The notes under the pieces are model-generated. The model had not been told where the DNA came from and searched no databases. It saw only the letters and a program-made list of their open reading frames with translations. A DNA stretch of 64,000 nucleotides from the NCBI RefSeq assembly GCF_003477705.1, contig NZ_QUDV01000001.1, positions 310,001-374,000 of the forward strand, written 5' to 3'. This DNA is from Dorea sp. AF36-15AT (lineage in GTDB: Bacteria; Bacillota; Clostridia; Lachnospirales; Lachnospiraceae). Positions 8,668 to 15,981 of this stretch are shown here, piece after piece. Each line of letters opens with the position of its first letter. Positions within the stretch are counted from its first letter, which is position 1. A program made the translations under genes and the position numbers.

Positions 8668-9951
8668 ATGGTTAGAGCAGTAGTTGGCGCAAACTGGGGA
8701 GACGAAGGAAAAGGTAAGATTACAGATATGCTTGGCGAAAAAGCCGATATCATTGTTCGTTTTCAGGGAGGTGCCAATGCGGGACATACAATAATTAATA
8801 ATTACGGTAAATTTGCACTTCACACATTACCATCAGGTGTGTTTTACGGACATACTACAAGCATTATCGGTAATGGTGTCGCACTGGATGTTCCGGTGCT
8901 GTGCAATGAGATCCAGTCTATCGTAGACAGAGGTGTGCCGAAGCCGAGAATTCTGGTTTCCGACCGAGCACAAATGGTAATGTCATATCACAAGAAGTTT
9001 GATGCATATGAAGAAGAACGTCTGGGCGGCAAATCATTTGGTTCTACCAAGTCAGGCATCGCACCATTCTACTCAGATAAATATGCAAAGATTGGTTTTC
9101 AGGTAAGCGAGTTATTTGATGATGAGCTTCTGAAAGAAAAAGTTGTACGTGTTGCAGAGCAGAAGAACGTATTGCTTGAGCACCTGTATCACAAACCGGC
9201 AATTGATCCTGATGAGCTGTATAATGAATTACAGGAATATAAAGAGTTAATCGAGCCATATGTATGCGATACATCTCTATATCTTTACAATGCGATCAAA
9301 GAAGGTAAAGAGATCTTGCTGGAGGGTCAGCTTGGCTCACTGAAAGATCCGGATCATGGTATTTATCCAATGGTTACATCTTCATCTACATTGGCTGGAT
9401 ACGGAGCAATCGGAGCAGGTATTCCTCCATACGAGATCAAGCAGATTGTTACTGTATGTAAGGCATACTCAAGCGCAGTCGGAGCAGGAGCTTTCGTAAG
9501 CGAAATCTTTGGTGATGAGGCTGACGAACTGAGACGCCGTGGCGGCGATGGTGGAGAGTTCGGTGCAACAACCGGACGTCCAAGACGTATGGGATGGTTC
9601 GACTGTGTAGCATCTAAGTACGGATGCAGAATGCAGGGAGCTACAGATGTAGCATTTACAGTGCTGGATGTACTGGGATATCTGGATGAGATTCCAGTAT
9701 GTGTAGGATATGAAATTAACGGAGAAGTGACAACAGACTTCCCAACTACACATCTGCTTGAAAAAGCAAAACCAGTATTCAAGACACTTCCGGGATGGAA
9801 ATCTGATATTCGCGGTATCAAGAAGTATGAAGATCTTCCGGAGAACTGCCGTAAGTACGTAGAATTCATCGAGGAACAGATCGGATATCCGATTACAATG
9901 GTTTCTAACGGACCGGGTCGTGAAGATATTATTTACCGTCAGGCAAAATAA
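8668..9951 (+). CDS. purA: Adenylosuccinate synthetase, divergent type
   Basis: 427 aa from the ATG at 8668, which has AGGAGG (8655-8660) at ideal spacing; an in-frame ATG at 8644 lies upstream of that site. It makes adenylosuccinate from IMP, aspartate and GTP in AMP synthesis. The P-loop WGDEGKGK with catalytic D12 and the histidine of NAGHT (H40) are present, as is TTGRPRRMGWFD. Several motifs depart from the textbook enzyme: GGANAGHT instead of GGNNAGHT, LEGQLGSLKDPDHG instead of an EGAQG-type loop, and an inserted GGDGGEFG before TTGRPRR. It is probably a functional subfamily; a changed specificity cannot be excluded. Confidence 0.88.
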   Translation: MVRAVVGANWGDEGKGKITDMLGEKADIIVRFQGGANAGHTIINNYGKFALHTLPSGVFYGHTTSIIGNGVALDVPVLCNEIQSIVDRGVPKPRILVSDRAQMVMSYHKKFDAYEEERLGGKSFGSTKSGIAPFYSDKYAKIGFQVSELFDDELLKEKVVRVAEQKNVLLEHLYHKPAIDPDELYNELQEYKELIEPYVCDTSLYLYNAIKEGKEILLEGQLGSLKDPDHGIYPMVTSSSTLAGYGAIGAGIPPYEIKQIVTVCKAYSSAVGAGAFVSEIFGDEADELRRRGGDGGEFGATTGRPRRMGWFDCVASKYGCRMQGATDVAFTVLDVLGYLDEIPVCVGYEINGEVTTDFPTTHLLEKAKPVFKTLPGWKSDIRGIKKYEDLPENCRKYVEFIEEQIGYPITMVSNGPGREDIIYRQAK

Positions 9952-10013
9952 ATGTATAAATATTTCTGAATTACAGATAATAACTCTGAACTATGAAAAG
10001 GAGGGAATCTGTA

Positions 10014-10325
10014 ATGCCAGAATTGAAATGTACAGTACAGACTTGTGTGCATAATAAGCAGTATTACTGCGATCTGGATCATATCCAGGTAGGAGGAGAA
10101 CATGCAAAGTGGGCGGATGAGACCTGCTGTGACAGCTTCGAGGAGCGCACAGGTGACACATACAGCAATGTAACTGGTCAGGCTTCAGCTAACAGTAGTA
10201 TTCGATGTGAGGCAACAGAGTGCCGTTACAATCAGTCGTGTAAGTGCCATGCTGGTAAGATCAGTGTGGAGGGCGGAGATGCCTGTCAGTGTAGGGAGAC
10301 AGAATGCGCAACTTTCTGTTGTTAA
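10014..10325 (+). CDS. DUF1540 cysteine-rich protein, two domains
   Basis: 103 aa from the ATG at 10014, placed by the AAGGAGGG site at 9998-10005. Two similar cysteine-rich units are visible (about 1-45, LKCTVQTCVHNKQYYCDLDHIQV; and about 60-103, IRCEATECRYNQSCKCHAGKISV). Both share the pattern C-x3-x-C-x-N-x-C-x-A/D-x-I-x-V, ending in paired cysteines. This is the DUF1540 family of Firmicutes, presumed metal binding; the role is unknown. Monogenic, with a terminator after it. Confidence 0.88.
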   Translation: MPELKCTVQTCVHNKQYYCDLDHIQVGGEHAKWADETCCDSFEERTGDTYSNVTGQASANSSIRCEATECRYNQSCKCHAGKISVEGGDACQCRETECATFCC

Positions 10326-10352
10326 TGCCTGAAAAGGAATGAAAATAAGAAG

Positions 10353-10391
10353 ACAGGGTTACAGTGAATGATTTGCTGTAGCCCTGTTTTT
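10353..10391 (+). terminator. Rho-independent terminator after the DUF1540 gene
   Basis: A 12-bp stem (ACAGGGTTACAG with CTGTAGCCCTGT, one wobble) surrounds an 11-base loop and is followed by TTTTTGTG. Confidence 0.85.
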
Positions 10392-10435
10392 GTGTTATAC
10401 TAAGCAAATAGCATAACATGTCAGGAGCACAAGAA

Positions 10436-11812
10436 ATGGAAGATAAGAAAAAAGAAAAAGAGTCAGAGACTCCAAAGGGCTATTATAGTAATACACCGAG
10501 GATTGGAAATAACGGGCCATCCAGACTGAGACGTGAGATCAGCAAAGGAATGACTTTTTTTGTAGTGATTGCAGCGAGTATTGCATTTTACTTTGCACTG
10601 TTGAGACTAACGAATATATCCGGTGTATTCAGCAAAGTGTTGGACGTGCTGAAGCCGATTCTGTACGGATTATTAATTGCATTTTTGCTGAATCCGATCG
10701 TGAAGCAGACGGATAAGTTACTGATTCCGATATTGAAAAGAAAAATGAAGAATGAGGCGAGGGCAGAGAAACTGTCCCGTACAGCAGGAATATTGCTGGC
10801 GTTGATTATTATGATATTGCTCATCAGCGGATTAATCAATATGCTGATCCCGGAATTATACAAGAGTATTCGTGATCTGGTGTTTACTCTGCCACGTCAG
10901 ATCAATCTTTTAGTTAATCAGATCGGAGATATTCAGGCAGATGAATCCAATACCGGAGTCATGATGCGGACATTTATCAAGCAGGCGACCAGTACATTTC
11001 AGGACTGGTTAAGCAATAATCTGTTTACACGAGTGAACGAGGTTATGGGAAGATTGACTAATGGATTGATTGATTTTGTTAGTGAGATATTCAACGCATT
11101 GATTGGTGTGATTGTATCAATCTATGTATTATACAGTAAGGAGACTTTCGGAAGACAGTGCAAGAAGATGACTTATGCATTGCTCAGCCCATCTCATGCC
11201 AATGTGGTACTGCATATTACACAGAAGGCCAATGATATATTCGGTGGATTCCTGATTGGTAAGATTATTGATTCTGCGATTATCGGAGTGCTTTGCTTTA
11301 TAGGACTGTCATTTTTGAATATGCCATATACAATGTTGGTCAGCGTAATTGTAGGAGTGACTAATGTAATACCGTTCTTTGGACCATATATCGGTGCAAT
11401 TCCGAGCACATTGCTGATTCTGTTAGCAAATCCGATTAAAGGCATCTATTTTTTGATTTTCATTCTGCTGTTACAGCAGTTGGACGGTAACTTTATCGGA
11501 CCGAAGATTCTTGGTAATTCTACAGGACTCAGCTCGTTCTGGGTAATCTTTTCAATCCTGCTTGGGGGTGGATTATTTGGATTTTTGGGAATGCTTCTTG
11601 GTGTGCCGACATTTGCAGTCATTTACTATATCATTGAACTTATCATTGATGGAAGACTGCACAGGAAGAATCTTCCGGAAAGTTCGGATTACTACGATGA
11701 ATACAGTTTTGTAGATGATACTGGTAAGTATGTGATATCCAGAGAGACTATGGAGAAAAAACATAAAGAAAAATGTGAAAAAGAAAAAAGCATGAAAGAA
11801 AAAGGGGAATAA
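10436..11812 (+). CDS. AI-2E/PerM-family membrane permease
   Basis: 458 aa from the ATG at 10436 (AGGAG at 10423-10427); an in-frame ATG at 10418 precedes that site. The basic N-terminus is followed by about eight membrane helices: two at about 37-55 and 68-85, one near 115-135, then a long loop and a cluster from about 210 on. The family stretch GVTNVIPFFGPYIGAIPSTL lies near 300-320. The C-terminus is very rich in Lys and Glu. AI-2E/YdiK family members export small molecules or work as transporters of unclear substrate; quorum-signal export is not implied. Two bases separate it from metA, so the two are probably co-transcribed. Confidence 0.88.
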   Translation: MEDKKKEKESETPKGYYSNTPRIGNNGPSRLRREISKGMTFFVVIAASIAFYFALLRLTNISGVFSKVLDVLKPILYGLLIAFLLNPIVKQTDKLLIPILKRKMKNEARAEKLSRTAGILLALIIMILLISGLINMLIPELYKSIRDLVFTLPRQINLLVNQIGDIQADESNTGVMMRTFIKQATSTFQDWLSNNLFTRVNEVMGRLTNGLIDFVSEIFNALIGVIVSIYVLYSKETFGRQCKKMTYALLSPSHANVVLHITQKANDIFGGFLIGKIIDSAIIGVLCFIGLSFLNMPYTMLVSVIVGVTNVIPFFGPYIGAIPSTLLILLANPIKGIYFLIFILLLQQLDGNFIGPKILGNSTGLSSFWVIFSILLGGGLFGFLGMLLGVPTFAVIYYIIELIIDGRLHRKNLPESSDYYDEYSFVDDTGKYVISRETMEKKHKEKCEKEKSMKEKGE

Positions 11813-11814
11813 CT

Positions 11815-12735
11815 ATGCCGATTCGTGTACAGAATGATCTCCCAGTTAAGGAGATATTGGAAAGTGAAAACATATTTGTGATGGATGAGCACCGTGCGAC
11901 ACATCAGGACATCCGTCCGATTCAGATAGGACTTCTGAATCTGATGCCATTAAAAGAAGATACCGAGCTTCAGATCCTGCGGTCTTTATCCAACACACCG
12001 CTGCAGGTGGATGTGACATTTGTGAGAGTATCCGGCCATGTATCTAAGAATACATCAACCAGCCATATTAACAAGTTCTATCAGTCTTTTGATGAGATTA
12101 AGAATCGCCGTTTTGACGGATTTATCATTACCGGGGCACCGGTAGAGCAGATGCCGTTTGAAGAAGTGGATTATTGGGATGAACTGATGAAGATCATGGA
12201 TTGGACCAAGACGAACGTAACTTCGACATTGCATCTGTGCTGGGGAGCTCAGGCGGGTATTTATTATCATTTTGGTATTGATAAAGTACAGGTGGATCAT
12301 AAGCTGTTTGGTGTGTTCAAGCATAAGGTGCTGAACCGCAGGATTCCGCTTGTAAGAGGATTTGATGATGTGTTTTATGCACCGCATTCCCGTCATACGG
12401 ATGTGCCGATAGAGAAGTTACGTGCGGATGACCGCATTACAATCCTTGCAGAGTCAGACGAAGTGGGACTGTTTCTAGCTATGGCACAGGAAGGACGACA
12501 GATCTTTGTGATGGGCCATCCGGAATATGACAGAGTGACGCTGGATGGAGAGTATAAGCGTGACCTTTCCAAGGGACTTCCAATTGATATGCCGAAGAAT
12601 TATTATCCGGATGATGATCCGAATAATAAACCGGTATTGACATGGAGAGCAGCAGCCAATAACCTGTATACAAACTGGCTCAATTATTACGTCTATCAGG
12701 CGACCCCGTATGACCTGGAGGGAACACCGTTCTAA
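11815..12735 (+). CDS. metA: Homoserine O-acyltransferase (probably acetyl-CoA dependent)
   Basis: 306 aa, full length. This is the first committed step of methionine synthesis. The catalytic Cys142 lies in LHLCWGAQAG, the His/Glu pair in MGHPEYDRVT, and the N-terminus MPIRVQNDLPVKEIL is typical. Residue 111, known to set acyl-donor choice in this family, is Glu (GAPVEQ), the state linked to acetyl-CoA use; Gly at this place favours succinyl-CoA. So the enzyme is better called homoserine O-acetyltransferase of the MetA fold. No SAM riboswitch lies directly in front; it is coupled to the upstream permease. Confidence 0.92.
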   Translation: MPIRVQNDLPVKEILESENIFVMDEHRATHQDIRPIQIGLLNLMPLKEDTELQILRSLSNTPLQVDVTFVRVSGHVSKNTSTSHINKFYQSFDEIKNRRFDGFIITGAPVEQMPFEEVDYWDELMKIMDWTKTNVTSTLHLCWGAQAGIYYHFGIDKVQVDHKLFGVFKHKVLNRRIPLVRGFDDVFYAPHSRHTDVPIEKLRADDRITILAESDEVGLFLAMAQEGRQIFVMGHPEYDRVTLDGEYKRDLSKGLPIDMPKNYYPDDDPNNKPVLTWRAAANNLYTNWLNYYVYQATPYDLEGTPF

Positions 12736-12870
12736 GCCCAGTAAAATCAACGGATTCCGCTATTTTAAAGCATTCTGCCGTCTATGTTAAAATCACTCGA
12801 TTTTGATGTAAATTAATATAAATTTGCATATCGTGAAAGTTGAAATGGAGACAAAATATTAAGCATTATG

Positions 12871-12900
12871 AGGCGTATGGATTTTGAAATTCATACGTCT
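12871..12900 (+). terminator. Probable terminator of the permease-metA pair
   Basis: A 14-bp imperfect stem (12871-12884 with 12887-12900, two G-T wobbles) closes on a very short loop and is followed by TATTTG. The T-run is poor and the distance from metA is 135 bases, so the role is likely but not certain. Confidence 0.5.
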
Positions 12901-12905
12901 TATTT

Positions 12906-12968
12906 GTATCGCTACGAGTCAAAGTTCTAGCTTGCTAAGAACCTTGACGACCGCGAACAATCTCGGAA
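12906..12968. repeat. Interspersed hairpin repeat, copy 1
   Basis: About 63 bases match 37991-38053 at roughly 85% identity. The core is an inverted repeat: GTCAAAGTTCTAGC pairs with GCTAAGAACCTTGAC, followed by GACCGC and ACAATCTCGGAA. Where the two copies differ inside the stem, one change is matched on the other arm (T-A to C-G). It lacks the second hairpin seen after copy 2, so it may be truncated. No known family was recognised. Confidence 0.7.
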
Positions 12969-13013
12969 GGTGGTATGACATGACAGATAATATGCGAGAT
13001 ATTATTTTGAAAT

Positions 13014-13094
13014 AATGTCCATTTTTGTGGGAAAAAGGACGATGTGTAAAATATGTCTGTATGGTATATTGGGAAAAAGACAATTGTTGTGTAA
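13014..13094 (+). repeat. 81-base upstream element, copy A
   Basis: About 90% identical to 14438-14518, with an unbroken identical core of about 35 bases beginning GACGATGTGTAAAATATG and ending at TATATTGG. Both copies lie upstream of a secreted-protein gene, so it is probably a promoter or control element moved together with such genes. No standard -35/-10 pair at 17 bases is evident. Confidence 0.72.
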
Positions 13095-13130
13095 CAATGC
13101 CTGATTGCCCTCGTTGTAAAACTGATTTAC

Positions 13131-13174
13131 GGTTCGAAAGACAGGGGCACTTTTGTCAGAATATACAGGCGGAT
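13131..13174 (+). pseudogene. Coding remnant of a surface-protein gene
   Basis: The stretch CGGTTCGAAAGACAG and the following TCAGAATATACAGGCGG match 15057-15105, where the same bases encode ARKTVTILTEHTGG in the neighbouring broken gene. Here no open frame of useful length exists. It is read as a leftover of an earlier tandem copy. Confidence 0.55.
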
Positions 13175-13211
13175 TGAATAGCAATAGCAAATTAAGGGGG
13201 AGCAGAACAAT

Positions 13212-14432
13212 ATGAAAAAGTTGAAAAGAACAAAAGGTTTACTTGCATTTTTGCTTGCACTGTGTATCTGTGCTATACTTCCATCTGCAACTGTGCTTGC
13301 GGAAGATGAGAATGATTCTGTAGATGTAATGGATTCTCCTGGTGGCGGAACTATTACAGTGGAAACAACTGTCAGAAACAATTTTACCGATTTCAATGTA
13401 ACAGATGATATTAACTTAACTATAGGTGAGGATTATATTATCGATTTTACGAAAGAAGATATTCTGTCATATGCGCTAAGGTCTATGGTAGATTTAGAGA
13501 AAACAAAGTATTACCAATTCGCTAATTCGGACAAAAACAGCCTTATAGAGACAGAAAACATCAGTGATGCCTTTTTAAAAATCGTAGGGAATAAAGCTGA
13601 GAATAAAGCCGTGATGACTTTAATGGATGAAGCGAATGCAGGAGCCTCTTATCCATTGCAATTTATGCGTACCGAATATACGGGTGCTATATTGACGTAT
13701 CTCGGCACTGACTATGATGAACAGACCGGTAACGCTGTAATAAAGGAAATAAGAGATGATTACTATACCAGATATCATTTTAATTGTAAGTTGAATCTAA
13801 ATACTTCGGATATCGAAAGCGGCATCATCAAGAATATTCGTATCGACAATGCAACGCTTTCTTTTAAAACAAATGAGACACCAACTTTTACTGCAAAAGT
13901 ATCCGATGGATACGGAGATTTCTACACCCTTTCCGGCCAGGACTGGAGCGTAGGACCATGGGCTAACAGTGATCAGATCATACATGCGACAGAAAGATCT
14001 GACGAATATGTATTTAAAGCCTTTGAAAAAGGGAAAAAATATAATTATTCTGTTTTTATAGATTTGACCTCTGCAGCAGCGGAAAAGAATTGTAAATTTG
14101 ATGAGAACACGAAGTTGATTCTAAATGGAAAGGAAGTGACTTATTCTTCCATGGAAGTGGCTGCTGATCATGCGTATTTCTATGACATTGCAGAGATGAC
14201 GCCAGTCAGCGAAGTGACTCCACAGCCTGAACAGGACACTCCCCTTCCTGGTAAATCCGATGACAAGGATGCCAAGAATAAGGATCAAAAGAGCATTCTG
14301 GTTATCAAGGATCAGAAAATCAATCCAGCTGTTAAGACAGGCGACTATGCGGATCCATTGCTTTGGGTCATCATTCTGCTGCTGGCAGTAACCGGTGCTG
14401 GCACGGCAGTCTTTTATAAGAGAAAGAACTAG
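13212..14432 (+). CDS. Secreted, C-terminally anchored surface protein, function unknown
   Basis: 406 aa. The signal peptide is clear: basic MKKLKRTK, hydrophobic GLLAFLLALCICAILPSA, then a cleavage region near TVLAEDEN. About 330 residues without a recognised domain follow, with beta-rich patterns (SGIIKNIRIDNATLSFKT, YNYSVFIDL). A Pro/Asp/Lys-rich linker (about 335-370) leads to NPAVKTGD, a 20-residue hydrophobic helix and RKKN-type basic end. VKTGD before a helix resembles sortase signals of gut Lachnospiraceae. AAGGGGG precedes the ATG. It is preceded by the 81-base element shared with the next gene. Role unknown. Confidence 0.82.
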   Translation: MKKLKRTKGLLAFLLALCICAILPSATVLAEDENDSVDVMDSPGGGTITVETTVRNNFTDFNVTDDINLTIGEDYIIDFTKEDILSYALRSMVDLEKTKYYQFANSDKNSLIETENISDAFLKIVGNKAENKAVMTLMDEANAGASYPLQFMRTEYTGAILTYLGTDYDEQTGNAVIKEIRDDYYTRYHFNCKLNLNTSDIESGIIKNIRIDNATLSFKTNETPTFTAKVSDGYGDFYTLSGQDWSVGPWANSDQIIHATERSDEYVFKAFEKGKKYNYSVFIDLTSAAAEKNCKFDENTKLILNGKEVTYSSMEVAADHAYFYDIAEMTPVSEVTPQPEQDTPLPGKSDDKDAKNKDQKSILVIKDQKINPAVKTGDYADPLLWVIILLLAVTGAGTAVFYKRKN

Positions 14433-14437
14433 CTGAG

Positions 14438-14518
14438 AATGTCCATTTTTATAGAAAAAACGACGATGTGTAAAATATGTCTGTATGGTATATTGGAAAA
14501 AAGACACTCGTTGTATAA
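14438..14518 (+). repeat. 81-base upstream element, copy B
   Basis: Second copy of the element at 13014-13094. It begins six bases after the stop of the anchored surface protein and ends about 16 bases before the start of the broken surface-protein gene. In this copy it leads directly into the ribosome site GGAGG and the ATG. Confidence 0.72.
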
Positions 14519-14534
14519 AAATGGAGGAAACATT

Positions 14535-15326
14535 ATGAGAAAGAGATTTTTGAGCATCCTGTTTGCTTTATGCATAATGCTGTGCCTTGTACCAGTTACG
14601 GTTTTTGCTGAGGAAAATGCAGGAGAAATACGTGGTCCAAATGACGGCGCTGTTTATCATAGCGGGGATGTTATTCCGGTACGATGGACGTTGAATACCG
14701 TTAAAGCAGATGACAAGATGACGGTGGAATTGCTGGATCAGTCAGGAAGTCAGAACCATAGCTGGGGTGATTTCAGAGCTGATCTTGGTGGCGCAAATAT
14801 TCTGGTTCCGGCTGGCATTACTCCGGGAAGCTATATTCTGCGCTGCACACTGAAACATCTGCCTGAAGATGCTGTTACGGAACCAGGTGTCGTGTGTGGA
14901 GAGGTGACGATTCTGGTAAATACTGTTCCGGAAATCGCCATAAATGGCGCGGATAGAGTTTGTAATACGCAAGATTATACATTTAGTTTTACACTTCCAG
15001 AGGGAGTAAAAAGTATTTGATATTGTTATATATGCAAGGACTGAGAACAGATTCGGTTTTACGGCTCGAAAGACAGTGACAATTTTGACAGAACACACAG
15101 GTGGTACAGCAACATGTATGCATAAAGCTGTCTGTGAGGTCTGCAAAGCAGAATACGGTGAAAATGACCCGTCGAGGCATGGAAATCTGATACATGTTGA
15201 TGCGAAAGCTTCAACAGCTGTTTCGGAGGGCAACATAGAGTACTGGTATTGTAGTGAATGTGGAAAGTATTTTGCGGATGTACAATTGCAAGTATAGTGA
15301 TTGTTTATAGAAAGAAAAAAGCATAA
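14535..15326 (+). pseudogene. Frameshifted and shortened surface-protein gene
   Basis: The first part (14535-15020) encodes a signal peptide (MRKRFLSILFALCIMLCLVPVTVFA) and a beta-type domain (RGPNDGAVYHSGDVIPVRW). It stops just after an A5 run near 15007-15012. One frame over, the protein continues without break as VFDIVIYARTENRFGF, then the typical gut surface-protein cysteine repeat (HTGGTATCMHKAVCEVCKAEYGE; YWYCSECGKYFAD) to 15297. In yet another frame follows ASIVIVYRKKKA and a stop at 15326, like the end of a membrane anchor. So there are at least two frame breaks and probably a large internal deletion. A sequencing error could explain the first break only. Confidence 0.75.
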
Positions 15327-15360
15327 TGGATTAAAGTATTAATAAATTTTTTCCAATATG

Positions 15361-15427
15361 AAAAAAGGCAGTAAATACACTTATCTATCTAACGATGGAG
15401 GGGAGTCATTTATTGCCTTTTTTGTGT
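15361..15427. terminator. Hairpin terminator after the surface-protein remnant
   Basis: A 16-bp stem (15361-15376 with 15408-15423, one wobble) with a 31-base loop; A-run on the left and T-run on the right allow action in both directions. Confidence 0.7.
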
Positions 15428-15444
15428 TATACTGTTAGTAAGAT

Positions 15445-15960
15445 ATGAACTGTGAAATAAGTCTGTTTTTAAAACAAATGGATTGGAGTGGAAGAGTATT
15501 GAATATTATTTCGAATGATACAGAAAATTTCTTGTGGAATAAGATGTATGATGTATACAAATTCAAGCCTGGGACGAACCACCAATGTGAATGGATACAA
15601 ATTCCATGCGAGAGTAAGGTGTACTACAAAGATACGCCTTGGACGGCTGAACAGGAAAGTATTATTAATTCTTGTTTTGAAGAATTGACAGATGATGAAA
15701 TGTATGCGCTTGATTGGCAGCATGACTGTTTTACATTTTTGCCAAAGGAGCATATTCCTTTTGAGTATGAAGAGTATGATTCGGATAGAAAGTGTCAGGT
15801 ATATTTTCCTACATATTATCCGAATGGTGATTATCATTTCTTTGTTGATAAGGAATGGAAATATGGGCTGTTCGGTCATCCTTGGAAACATGAAATTGTT
15901 GTGATGGGAGAAAAGCTGATAGAGATGTTTGAGAAAGAAAAAGTTAGCTTAGGAATTTAA
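15445..15960 (+). CDS. DUF2716-family protein
   Basis: 171 aa from the ATG at 15445. The C-terminal part YPNGDYHFFVDKEWKYGLFGHPWKHEIVVMGEKLIEMF matches the DUF2716 pattern as I remember it. The family is small, soluble and of unknown function. The start is uncertain: a TTG at 15499 with GGAGTGG just upstream would give a protein beginning LNIISNDTENFLWNKMYD, closer to the usual family N-terminus. It is 21 bases from the next gene and may be co-transcribed. Confidence 0.72.
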   Translation: MNCEISLFLKQMDWSGRVLNIISNDTENFLWNKMYDVYKFKPGTNHQCEWIQIPCESKVYYKDTPWTAEQESIINSCFEELTDDEMYALDWQHDCFTFLPKEHIPFEYEEYDSDRKCQVYFPTYYPNGDYHFFVDKEWKYGLFGHPWKHEIVVMGEKLIEMFEKEKVSLGI

Positions 15961-15981
15961 GATTAATAAAAGGAGTTTGAT

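Larger units (their letters stand above)
12736..13211. other. Gene-free stretch with hairpin, interspersed repeat and coding remnant
   Basis: These 476 bases hold no convincing gene. In order there are: a terminator-like hairpin (12871-12900), a copy of an interspersed hairpin repeat (12906-12968), the 81-base element shared with 14438-14518 (13014-13094), and a short decayed coding piece (13131-13174) related to the pseudogene at 15057-15105. The first 130 bases show nothing beyond AT-richness. Confidence 0.75.

Noticed and set aside
12736..15427. Insertion sequence in the surface-protein region
   Set aside because: Repeats and remnants are present, but no transposase, terminal inverted repeats or target duplications were found.
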